Below the pieces are notes generated by a model that saw only the letters and a program-made list of their open reading frames with translations, did not search any database and was not told the origin of the DNA. Shown here in pieces: positions 1 through 7,257 of a stretch of DNA of 10,590 nucleotides. The translations under genes and the position numbers were made by a program. Source of the stretch: PALSA-1006 sp036171275 (GTDB taxonomy: Bacteria; Pseudomonadota; Gammaproteobacteria; Burkholderiales; Gallionellaceae). The stretch is from NCBI GenBank assembly GCA_036171275.1, contig JAVHQT010000074.1:1-10590 (forward strand), written 5' to 3'. Numbering within the stretch: position 1 is the stretch's first letter; each line of letters begins with the position of its first letter.

Positions 1-1776
1 CAAAATACCAATATCAATCAACGTCCTCTCGTCAAGGTTGGTGAAATTATCGCCCGTGGCGACGTGGTGGCTGATGGTGCTTCAACTGATATGGGCGAAC
101 TGGCTTTAGGTCAAAATATGCTGGTGGCGTTTATGCCTTGGAATGGCTACAACTACGAAGACTCGATTTTGATTTCGGAACGCGTGGTGGCAGAAGACCG
201 CTTCACATCGATCCACATTGAAGAATTGACCGTAATGGCGCGCGATACCAAGCTGGGTACTGAAGAAATTACGCGTGACATTCCGAATTTGTCCGAAGGG
301 CAAATGGCGCGACTGGATGAATGTGGCATTGTTCACATTGGTGCAGAAGTGGGCGTTGGCGATGTCTTAGTCGGTAAAGTTACCCCTAAAGGTGAAACTC
401 AATTGACGCCAGAAGAAAAATTGTTGCGGGCAATTTTTGGCGAAAAAGCCTCAGACGTTAAAGATACGAGTTTGCGTGTTAAAGCCGGAATTTCGGGAAC
501 GGTGATTGATGTTCAGGTATTCACGCGCGAAGGATTACAACGCGATAATCGCGCTCAGCAAATTATTGATGACGAATTGGGTCGCTACAAGAAGGATTTA
601 TCTGACCAAATGCGAATTGTGGAAGCAGACGTTTTTACTCGCTTGGAAAAACTTTTGATCGGTAAAGCGGTGAATGGCGGACCTAAAAAGTTGAGCAAAG
701 GCACTGAACTGAGCAAAGAATTTTTGCAAACTTTGGAACATCACCTCTGGTTCGACTTGCGGATGGCTGATGATGAAGTGGCGACTCAATTAGAGCAAGT
801 CAAAGACGGTTTAACTCAAAAACGACTGGAATTTGATGCTGCCTTCGATTTGAAGAAGAAAAAGCTGACTCAAGGTGATGAACTTCAGGCCGGCGTGCAA
901 AAGATGGTCAAAGTCTATGTGGCCGTGAAGCGTCGCTTGCAGCCAGGTGACAAAATGGCTGGTCGTCATGGTAACAAGGGCGTGGTGTCGCGCATTATTC
1001 CGGTGGAAGACATGCCTTACATGGCTGACGGAACGCCGGTTGATATCGTGCTGAACCCGCTGGGCGTGCCATCACGGATGAATATCGGTCAGGTTTTGGA
1101 GGTTCACTTGGGTTGGGCGGCTAAAGGCTTGGGCAAGAAAATTGGCTTGCTGCTGGATTCTAAAGCGAAACTTTCTGAAGTCCGTAAATTCCTTGGCAAA
1201 ATTTACAAAGGTGATCAGGCGGAACAAATCGCCTCATTTTCGGAAGCTGAAGTGATCGAACTTTGCCGCAACCTAAGAAAAGGTGTGCCGTTTGCAACAC
1301 CTGTATTTGACGGAGCGAGCGAGGAAGAAATTAAAGAAATGCTCGACCTGGCTGATTTGCCGCGCTCGGGTCAACTAACCTTGCATGACGGTCGCACTGG
1401 CGATGCGTTTGATCGACAAGTGACCGTGGGTTATATGCATGTTCTTAAATTACATCACTTGGTGGATGACAAAATGCACGCGCGTTCAACCGGACCTTAC
1501 AGTTTGGTTACGCAACAACCGTTGGGTGGTAAAGCCCAATTTGGTGGTCAGCGTTTCGGCGAAATGGAAGTTTGGGCACTGGAAGCTTATGGTGCGGCCT
1601 ATACCTTGCAAGAAATGCTCACCGTGAAATCCGATGATGTGAATGGACGAACCAAAGTCTATGAAAACATTGTTAAGGGTGACCATAAAATTGATGCCGG
1701 TATGCCGGAATCATTTAACGTGTTGACCAAAGAAATTCGCTCTCTAGCGATTGATATTGATTTAGAGCGTCATTAA
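1..1776 (+). CDS. rpoB: RNA polymerase beta subunit, C-terminal part (5' truncated by window edge)
   Basis: The reading frame is open from base 1 to the TAA at 1774-1776, giving 591 residues. By recall alignment it begins near E. coli RpoB residue 761, so roughly the first 760 residues, including the rifampicin region, lie outside the window. The beta subunit forms one side of the RNA polymerase active cleft. Seen here are MPWNGYNYEDS (codons 45-55), VGKVTPKGETQLTPEEKLLRA, and GDKMAGRHGNKG. In that last motif the lysine codons at 952-954 and 976-978 match E. coli K1065 and K1073, which contact RNA and the incoming nucleotide. The C-terminal clamp segment, with DDKMHARSTGPYSLVTQQPL and FGEMEVWALEAYGAAYTLQE, is intact. 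The IDIDLERH ending and GYMHVLKLHH are betaproteobacterial in style. The GTG at 64 is an internal valine and not a start. rpoC follows after a 199-base spacer. Confidence 0.98.
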   Translation, partial: QNTNINQRPLVKVGEIIARGDVVADGASTDMGELALGQNMLVAFMPWNGYNYEDSILISERVVAEDRFTSIHIEELTVMARDTKLGTEEITRDIPNLSEGQMARLDECGIVHIGAEVGVGDVLVGKVTPKGETQLTPEEKLLRAIFGEKASDVKDTSLRVKAGISGTVIDVQVFTREGLQRDNRAQQIIDDELGRYKKDLSDQMRIVEADVFTRLEKLLIGKAVNGGPKKLSKGTELSKEFLQTLEHHLWFDLRMADDEVATQLEQVKDGLTQKRLEFDAAFDLKKKKLTQGDELQAGVQKMVKVYVAVKRRLQPGDKMAGRHGNKGVVSRIIPVEDMPYMADGTPVDIVLNPLGVPSRMNIGQVLEVHLGWAAKGLGKKIGLLLDSKAKLSEVRKFLGKIYKGDQAEQIASFSEAEVIELCRNLRKGVPFATPVFDGASEEEIKEMLDLADLPRSGQLTLHDGRTGDAFDRQVTVGYMHVLKLHHLVDDKMHARSTGPYSLVTQQPLGGKAQFGGQRFGEMEVWALEAYGAAYTLQEMLTVKSDDVNGRTKVYENIVKGDHKIDAGMPESFNVLTKEIRSLAIDIDLERH

Positions 1777-1788
1777 GTGTTGTGAGCA

Positions 1789-1808
1789 CGTCGGGTATTT
1801 GCCCGACG
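1789..1808 (+). promoter_or_regulatory. GC-rich hairpin just after the rpoB stop
   Basis: A perfect 7-bp stem, CGTCGGG (1789-1795) with CCCGACG (1802-1808), encloses a 6-base loop and begins 12 bases after the rpoB stop codon. No T run follows directly; the nearest is at 1829-1833, about 20 bases on. It is therefore not a canonical intrinsic terminator. A 3'-end stabilising hairpin, an RNase processing site, or a weak attenuator that lowers rpoC relative to rpoB are all possible. The structure is seen in the sequence; the role is inference. Confidence 0.5.
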
Positions 1809-1853
1809 AAGTGTTGAATAGACGCAAATTTTTCGGCCATGTCGATAAATTTA

Positions 1854-1929
1854 ATTTGTAAGTACTTGATTATTAGGGATTTTTTAATGCCTTATTGCCA
1901 AGCGCAGCATAAGCAAAACACTTACAAAT
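1854..1929 (+). repeat. 10-bp inverted repeat in the rpoB-rpoC spacer, possible structured leader of rpoC
   Basis: ATTTGTAAGT at 1854-1863 is the exact reverse complement of ACTTACAAAT at 1920-1929. The 56-base interior contains a smaller nested pairing, CTTAT (1891-1895) with ATAAG (1909-1913), and TGC (1896-1898) can pair with GCA (1904-1906) inside it. The outer repeat ends 34 bases before the rpoC Shine-Dalgarno sequence. I see no target-site duplication or open reading frame that would make it a mobile element. It may be a transcript structure that affects processing or translation of rpoC, or an AT-rich coincidence. Confidence 0.4.
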
Positions 1930-1975
1930 AATCCAACGCTAGGCAGATCTACCAACCTGATTTAGGAGTTACACC

Positions 1976-4900
1976 ATGAAATCATTGCTGGACTTATTTA
2001 AGCAAGTAACGCAAAAAGAAGAGTTTGATACGATTAAAATCGGTCTTGCATCCCCAGAAAAAATTCGCTCATGGTCTTATGGCGAAGTTAAAAAACCTGA
2101 AACCATTAACTATCGTACTTTTAAGCCGGAGCGAGATGGCCTGTTTTGCGCGAAAATATTCGGGCCGGTAAAGGATTACGAGTGCTTATGCGGTAAATAT
2201 AAGCGTCTTAAACATCGCGGCGTTATCTGCGAAAAGTGCGGCGTGGAAGTGACTTTATCTAAAGTACGTCGTGAACGGATGGGTCATATCGAACTGGCAT
2301 CGCCGGTGGCGCATATTTGGTTTTTGAAATCTTTGCCCTCGCGTTTGGGCATGGTTTTGGATATGACTTTGCGCGATATCGAGCGTGTGTTGTATTTTGA
2401 AGCCTACGTGGTGACTGAGCCTGGTATGACGCCTCTGGAACGCGGGCAGTTACTTTCTGAAGATGACTATATTGCTAAAGTTGAAGAGTTTGGCGATGAA
2501 TTTTCAGCGGTTATGGGTGCTGAAGGGGTGCGAGCCCTATTGCGTGCCTTGGATGTGCCTTCTGAAGTCGAAAAAATTCGCGCTGAATTAGAAGCGACCA
2601 GCTCTGAAACAAAAATTAAAAAATATGCAAAACGCCTAAAAGTGCTGGAAGCGTTTTTGCAGTCAGGCATTAAACCGGAGTGGATGGTTCTGGAAGTGTT
2701 GCCTGTGTTACCACCCGAATTGCGCCCATTAGTCCCGTTGGACGGCGGACGTTTTGCTACTTCTGACTTGAATGATTTATATCGCCGTGTGATCAACCGG
2801 AATAACCGTTTGCGTCGCTTGCTAGAGCTTAAAGCACCAGACATTATTGTCCGCAACGAAAAACGGATGTTGCAAGAATCCGTCGATTCTTTGCTAGACA
2901 ACGGCAGACGTGGCAAAGCGATGACAGGTGCGAACAAACGCCCGCTGAAGTCCTTGGCGGATATGATCAAAGGTAAAGGCGGACGCTTCCGTCAAAACTT
3001 ACTTGGTAAACGGGTCGATTATTCCGGTCGTTCAGTCATTGTTGTTGGACCGCAACTGAAATTGCATCAATGTGGTCTGCCTAAGAAAATGGCGCTGGAA
3101 CTTTTTAAACCATTTATTTTTGAACGGCTGGAAAAAATGGGTCTGGCAACGACTATTAAAGCCGGTAAACGCATGGTTGAAGCCGAAGAACCGATTGTTT
3201 GGGATATTTTGGAGGAAGTCATTCGCGAACATCCGGTGATGCTGAACCGCGCACCGACTTTGCACAGACTCGGGATTCAGGCGTTTGAGCCCATTTTAAT
3301 TGAAGGAAAAGCTATTCAGTTGCATCCGTTGGTTTGCTCTGCGTTCAATGCAGACTTTGACGGTGATCAAATGGCGGTACACGTTCCTTTGTCGCTGGAA
3401 GCGCAAATGGAAGCGCGAACTTTAATGCTGGCGTCGAACAACGTTTTGTCACCTGCTAACGGCGAACCGATTATTGTTCCATCGCAAGATATTGTGTTGG
3501 GGCTGTACTACATGACGCGCGAGAAGGTTGCAGCGCAAGGCGAGGGATCGTACTTCGCGGATGTCTCTGAGGTTTTGCGCGCTTATCGTTCCGGCAATGT
3601 GCATTTGCAAGCCAAGGTTTTAGTCCGTATTACCGAAAAAACGCTCAGCGACTCCGCTGAAATTCAGTCGAAAGTGACGCGCTATGAAACCACGGTAGGT
3701 CGCGCAATTTTATCTGAATTATTGCCGCCTAATTTGCCGTTTAGTTTTGTCAATAAAGCGCTGAAAAAGAAAGAGATTTCAAGACTGATTAACGCGAGTT
3801 TCCGTCGCTGCGGATTGCGTGACACGGTCATCATGGCGGATCAATTGATGTACACCGGTTTCGCCTATGCAACGCGTGCTGGCATTTCTATCTGCGTGGA
3901 TGATATGTTAGTCCCTAAACAAAAAAATGACTTAATTGTTGCCGCAGAAAAAGAAGTATTGGAAATACAAAATCAGTACACCTCTGGCTTGGTTACGCAA
4001 GGCGAACGTTACAATAAAGTGGTTGATATTTGGGGACGTACCGGTGATCAAGTTGCGAAAGCGATGATGGATCAACTGGGTGTCGAAGTCATTATCGATC
4101 CGCTCACCGGTGAACGTAAATTGGATAGCGCCGGCAAGGTGATGACACAAGAGTCCTTCAATTCGATTTATATGATGGCAGACTCAGGTGCGCGCGGTTC
4201 TGCTGCGCAAATTCGCCAATTGTCTGGAATGCGCGGTTTAATGGCTAAACCGGACGGTTCGATTATTGAAACACCGATTACCGCAAACTTCCGCGAAGGT
4301 CTGAATATGTTGCAGTACTTTATTTCGACTCACGGTGCGCGAAAAGGGCTTGCAGATACGGCTCTTAAAACTGCAAACTCTGGATATTTGACCCGTCGCT
4401 TGGTTGACGTAACGCAAGATTTGGTGATTACCGAAATCGATTGCGGAACGAGCAATGGTCGTGCCATGAAGGCTTTGGTCGAAGGCGGTGAAGTGATTGA
4501 AGCATTGCGTGACCGTGTTTTAGGTCGGGTTGTTTCTTCCGATATCGTTAACCCTGAAACCAGCGAAACGTTGTATGAGGCAGGTACGCTGTTAAATGAA
4601 GATATGGTTGACACCATTGAGGCGCTGGGGATTGATGAAGTACGGGTTCGTACTCCTTTGACCTGCGACACGCGCTATGGTTTGTGTGCAAGATGCTACG
4701 GTCGTGATTTGGGACGCGGCGGACAAGTAAATGTGGGCGAGGCGGTTGGTGTGATTGCGGCGCAATCCATTGGAGAGCCAGGTACTCAGTTGACCATGCG
4801 GACTTTCCACATTGGTGGTGCGGCATCTCGTACCGTCGTGGCGAGCCAGGTTGAGAGTAAGTCTAATGGCATAATGAAATTTAGCGCAAATATGCGCACC

Positions 4901-6196
4901 GTAATCAGTGCACGCAATGAAGTCGTAGTGGTAGCACGAAGTGGCGAAGTGATGGTGACCGACGATCATGGACGCGAACGTGAGCGGCATAAAGTACCGT
5001 ACGGTGCAATGCTGACCGTTCGTGAAGGGGTGACAGTTAAAGCTGGCGAAGTGTTAGCAACTTGGGACCCGCATACGCGACCAATGATTACCGAATACGC
5101 CGGTCGTGCGCGATTTGAAAATATGGAAGAAGGCGTCACAGTTGCCAAGCAAATCGACGAAGTGACAGGGCTTTCTACTTTGGTGGTGATTGATCCAAAA
5201 CGTAGCACAGCCCAAAGCAAGGGTGTGCGTCCTCTGGTTCGCTTGCTAGATGAATCAGGCAATGAGATTAAGATTGCTGGAACTGAAACCCCAATTTCAG
5301 TTACTTTCCAAGTTGGTTCGATTATCACCGTTGAAGACGGACAAGATGTTGGCGTGGGCGATGTGCTGGCAAGGATTCCGCAAGAAAGCTCTAAGACGCG
5401 TGATATTACAGGGGGTTTGCCGCGTGTCGCCGAGCTGTTTGAAGCACGTTCACCCAAAGACGCCGGTATGCTGGCAGAAGTAACAGGAACCGCTTCCTTT
5501 GGTAAAGAAACCAAAGGTAAGCAACGGTTGGTGATTACCGATGGTGATGGTGTTGCCAATGAGTTCTTAATTTCAAAAGAAAAGCATGTGTTGGTTCACG
5601 ATGGTCAAACTGTCACGCAGGGTGAAATGATTGTCGATGGACCGGCTGATCCCCATGATATTTTGCGACTGCTGGGCATTGAAGCGTTGGCAAGATACAT
5701 TACCGACGAAGTACAAGACGTTTATCGTTTGCAAGGCGTCAAAATTAATGACAAACATATTGAAGTAATTGTTCGGCAAATGCTCAGACGCGTTGCGATT
5801 GTCGATGAAGGCGATACTACTTTCATTCCTAAAGAACAAGTGGAACGGGCTGAATTGCTTCGTGAAAACGAACGCGTGGTTGCAGAGGGAAAAGAGCCTG
5901 CTACCTTCCAATATATGTTGTTGGGAATTACCAAGGCATCCTTGTCAACTGACTCGTTCATTTCGGCGGCTTCCTTCCAAGAAACTACGCGTGTGTTGAC
6001 AGAAGCTGCAATCATGGGCAAAAAAGACGACCTGCGCGGCTTAAAAGAAAACGTCATTGTTGGACGTTTGATTCCAGCAGGAACCGGTTTAGCCTTTCAT
6101 ACAGCGCGACGAAAACAACGCCAAGGAGTCGATATGGCAGCAGGTACTGGGTTGACCGAAGAGGTCATCACAGAAGAAGCGCAAGGAAGTGTGTAG
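1976..6196 (+). CDS. rpoC: RNA polymerase beta' subunit
   Basis: A complete 1406-residue protein, close to the 1407 of E. coli RpoC; it forms the catalytic core of RNA polymerase with beta. The start ATG follows AGGAG (1964-1968) by seven bases, and the N-terminus MKSLLDLFKQV is typical. The N-terminal zinc site is C70, C72, C85 and C88. NADFDGDQ supplies the Mg-binding aspartates D460, D462 and D464, the same numbers as in E. coli. The second zinc site is C823, C897, C904 and C907, shifted by nine from E. coli because of extra residues near 700-726. The trigger-loop motif QLTMRTFHIGG has M941 and H945, followed by the long SI3-type insertion found in Proteobacteria. ITGGLPRVAELFEAR and DVYRLQGVKINDKHIEVI mark the C-terminal part. 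It ends in TAG, with an intrinsic terminator close behind. Confidence 0.99.
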   Translation: MKSLLDLFKQVTQKEEFDTIKIGLASPEKIRSWSYGEVKKPETINYRTFKPERDGLFCAKIFGPVKDYECLCGKYKRLKHRGVICEKCGVEVTLSKVRRERMGHIELASPVAHIWFLKSLPSRLGMVLDMTLRDIERVLYFEAYVVTEPGMTPLERGQLLSEDDYIAKVEEFGDEFSAVMGAEGVRALLRALDVPSEVEKIRAELEATSSETKIKKYAKRLKVLEAFLQSGIKPEWMVLEVLPVLPPELRPLVPLDGGRFATSDLNDLYRRVINRNNRLRRLLELKAPDIIVRNEKRMLQESVDSLLDNGRRGKAMTGANKRPLKSLADMIKGKGGRFRQNLLGKRVDYSGRSVIVVGPQLKLHQCGLPKKMALELFKPFIFERLEKMGLATTIKAGKRMVEAEEPIVWDILEEVIREHPVMLNRAPTLHRLGIQAFEPILIEGKAIQLHPLVCSAFNADFDGDQMAVHVPLSLEAQMEARTLMLASNNVLSPANGEPIIVPSQDIVLGLYYMTREKVAAQGEGSYFADVSEVLRAYRSGNVHLQAKVLVRITEKTLSDSAEIQSKVTRYETTVGRAILSELLPPNLPFSFVNKALKKKEISRLINASFRRCGLRDTVIMADQLMYTGFAYATRAGISICVDDMLVPKQKNDLIVAAEKEVLEIQNQYTSGLVTQGERYNKVVDIWGRTGDQVAKAMMDQLGVEVIIDPLTGERKLDSAGKVMTQESFNSIYMMADSGARGSAAQIRQLSGMRGLMAKPDGSIIETPITANFREGLNMLQYFISTHGARKGLADTALKTANSGYLTRRLVDVTQDLVITEIDCGTSNGRAMKALVEGGEVIEALRDRVLGRVVSSDIVNPETSETLYEAGTLLNEDMVDTIEALGIDEVRVRTPLTCDTRYGLCARCYGRDLGRGGQVNVGEAVGVIAAQSIGEPGTQLTMRTFHIGGAASRTVVASQVESKSNGIMKFSANMRTVISARNEVVVVARSGEVMVTDDHGRERERHKVPYGAMLTVREGVTVKAGEVLATWDPHTRPMITEYAGRARFENMEEGVTVAKQIDEVTGLSTLVVIDPKRSTAQSKGVRPLVRLLDESGNEIKIAGTETPISVTFQVGSIITVEDGQDVGVGDVLARIPQESSKTRDITGGLPRVAELFEARSPKDAGMLAEVTGTASFGKETKGKQRLVITDGDGVANEFLISKEKHVLVHDGQTVTQGEMIVDGPADPHDILRLLGIEALARYITDEVQDVYRLQGVKINDKHIEVIVRQMLRRVAIVDEGDTTFIPKEQVERAELLRENERVVAEGKEPATFQYMLLGITKASLSTDSFISAASFQETTRVLTEAAIMGKKDDLRGLKENVIVGRLIPAGTGLAFHTARRKQRQGVDMAAGTGLTEEVITEEAQGSV

Positions 6197-6206
6197 TTAG
6201 CTTGAC

Positions 6207-6243
6207 AGACCGTGCCTTCATCAATAGAATGCGCGGTCTTTTT
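6207..6243 (+). terminator. Rho-independent terminator after rpoC
   Basis: AGACCGTGC (6207-6215) pairs with GCGCGGTCT (6231-6239) over nine positions, one of them a T-G wobble. An inner TTC/GAA pairing (6217-6219 with 6227-6229) leaves a 7-base loop. The stem runs into a T run at 6239-6243. It starts 11 bases after the rpoC stop, so it should end most transcription of the rpoBC unit before rpsL. Some read-through cannot be excluded. Confidence 0.85.
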
Positions 6244-6327
6244 AGACGCTGCCTAACTGAAAAATAGTTACGCAACGATATTTTTTGCAACACATTGATT
6301 ATATTGAGTTTTTTAGGAACGTAAATA

Positions 6328-6705
6328 ATGCCAACGATTAACCAGTTAGTGCGTAAGCCTCGGTCAGCTGAAATAACCAAAAGTAAAGTACCTGCTCTTG
6401 CAGGAAGTCCACAAAAACGCGGCGTTTGTACTCGCGTTTACACTACTACTCCAAAGAAGCCAAACTCGGCGTTGCGTAAGGTTGCTAAAGTGCGTTTGAC
6501 CAATGGCTTTGAGGTTATTTCTTACATTGGTGGTGAAGGCCATAATCTACAAGAGCATAGCGTTGTCTTGCTTCGTGGCGGTCGTGTGAAAGATTTGCCG
6601 GGCGTGCGTTACCACATGGTGCGCGGTAGTTTAGATACTGCGGGTGTGAAAGATCGTAAGCAGTCTCGTTCCAAGTATGGTGCAAAACGCCCTAAGAAAG
6701 CTTAA
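6328..6705 (+). CDS. rpsL: 30S ribosomal protein S12
   Basis: S12 sits at the decoding centre of the small subunit and takes part in codon-anticodon proofreading. The 125-residue product begins MPTINQLVRK and carries TTTPKKPNSALRK at 39-51 and GGRVKDLPGVRYH around 84-96. K43 and K88, the usual sites of streptomycin-resistance substitutions, have the wild-type lysine. D89 matches the aspartate that is methylthiolated in E. coli. The ATG follows AGGAA (6315-6319) by eight bases. It is the first gene after the rpoC terminator, so a promoter is expected in 6244-6327. That stretch is AT-rich, with TTGCAA at 6285 and TATATT at 6300, but their spacing of nine bases does not fit a sigma-70 promoter. 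Confidence 0.99.
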   Translation: MPTINQLVRKPRSAEITKSKVPALAGSPQKRGVCTRVYTTTPKKPNSALRKVAKVRLTNGFEVISYIGGEGHNLQEHSVVLLRGGRVKDLPGVRYHMVRGSLDTAGVKDRKQSRSKYGAKRPKKA

Positions 6706-6756
6706 GTCGTTGTTGTTTTCTGGTTTTTAGTTAGTTTATACATTTGAGGTTTAGAT

Positions 6757-7227
6757 ATGCCAAGACGTAGAGAAGTACCCAAGCGTGATGTTCTGCCAGA
6801 TCCTAAATTTGGTAATCAAGATTTGTCTAAGTTTGTTAACGTGCTGATGACGGCGGGTAAAAAATCAGTTGCTGAGCGCATTCTTTACGGCGCGCTGGAG
6901 CAAGTTGCCAAGAAAAGCAACAAAGATCCAATTGAGGTGTTTAATCTAGCGCTGAATAATGCGAAGCCTCAAGTGGAAGTTAAAAGTCGTCGCGTTGGCG
7001 GTGCTAACTATCAAGTGCCAGTTGAGGTTCGTCCTTCACGTCGGATGGCTTTGGCAATGCGTTGGCTAAAAGACTTTGCTCGTAAACGTGGTGAAAAATC
7101 GATGGGTCTGCGGTTAGCGGGTGAGTTGATTGATGCGTCTGAAGGTCGTGGTGGCGCGGTGAAAAAGCGTGAAGAAGTTCATCGTATGGCTGAAGCGAAC
7201 AAAGCATTTTCGCATTTCCGTTTCTAA
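6757..7227 (+). CDS. rpsG: 30S ribosomal protein S7
   Basis: S7 is a primary 16S rRNA-binding protein that nucleates assembly of the 30S head and lies near the E site. The 156-residue product starts MPRRREVPKRDVLPDPKFG. It contains the conserved VGGANYQVPVEVRPSRR segment near residues 80-96 and ends in RMAEANKAFSHFRF. This is the shorter form usual outside the enteric bacteria. The start ATG follows TGAGGT (6745-6750). The gap from rpsL is 51 bases and T-rich (about 28 of 51), so the two genes are probably cotranscribed. In E. coli S7 represses its own operon by binding the longer rpsL-rpsG gap; I see no clear equivalent structure here. Confidence 0.99.
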   Translation: MPRRREVPKRDVLPDPKFGNQDLSKFVNVLMTAGKKSVAERILYGALEQVAKKSNKDPIEVFNLALNNAKPQVEVKSRRVGGANYQVPVEVRPSRRMALAMRWLKDFARKRGEKSMGLRLAGELIDASEGRGGAVKKREEVHRMAEANKAFSHFRF

Positions 7228-7242
7228 TTAAGAACTTACGTT

Positions 7243-7257
7243 AGGTAATATATCGTG
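7243..7257 (+). promoter_or_regulatory. Weak Shine-Dalgarno and GTG start of fusA
   Basis: AGGT (7243-7246) lies eight bases before the GTG at 7255, only 27 bases after the rpsG stop. GTG is chosen because it gives the family-standard N-terminus (M)ARKTPIERYRNIGI, and no in-frame ATG lies nearby upstream. A short SD match with a GTG start is modest for so abundant a protein; translational coupling with rpsG may help, which is inference. Confidence 0.7.

Noticed and set aside
1867..1925. Possible internal promoter for rpoC (TTGATT at 1867, TTGCCA at 1895)
   Set aside because: No -10-like hexamer lies at 16-18 bases from either candidate; the best, TACAAA at 1923, is 22 bases from TTGCCA.
1854..1929. 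The spacer inverted repeat as a miniature transposable element
   Set aside because: No target-site duplication flanks the arms, and no other copy is visible in the window.
2467..2970. Antisense open frame of 167 codons inside rpoC
   Set aside because: It is a shadow of strongly conserved sense-strand sequence, with no motif and no independent regulatory signals.
4966..5559. Long antisense open frame of 197 codons inside rpoC
   Set aside because: It lies wholly opposite a conserved part of RpoC, has low-complexity Ser/Pro/Thr-rich content typical of reverse-strand shadows, and shows no recognisable motif or ribosome binding site.
6271..6295. Direct repeat of GCAAC before rpsL (6272 and 6287)
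   Set aside because: A five-base repeat in an AT-rich leader is too short to support as an operator.
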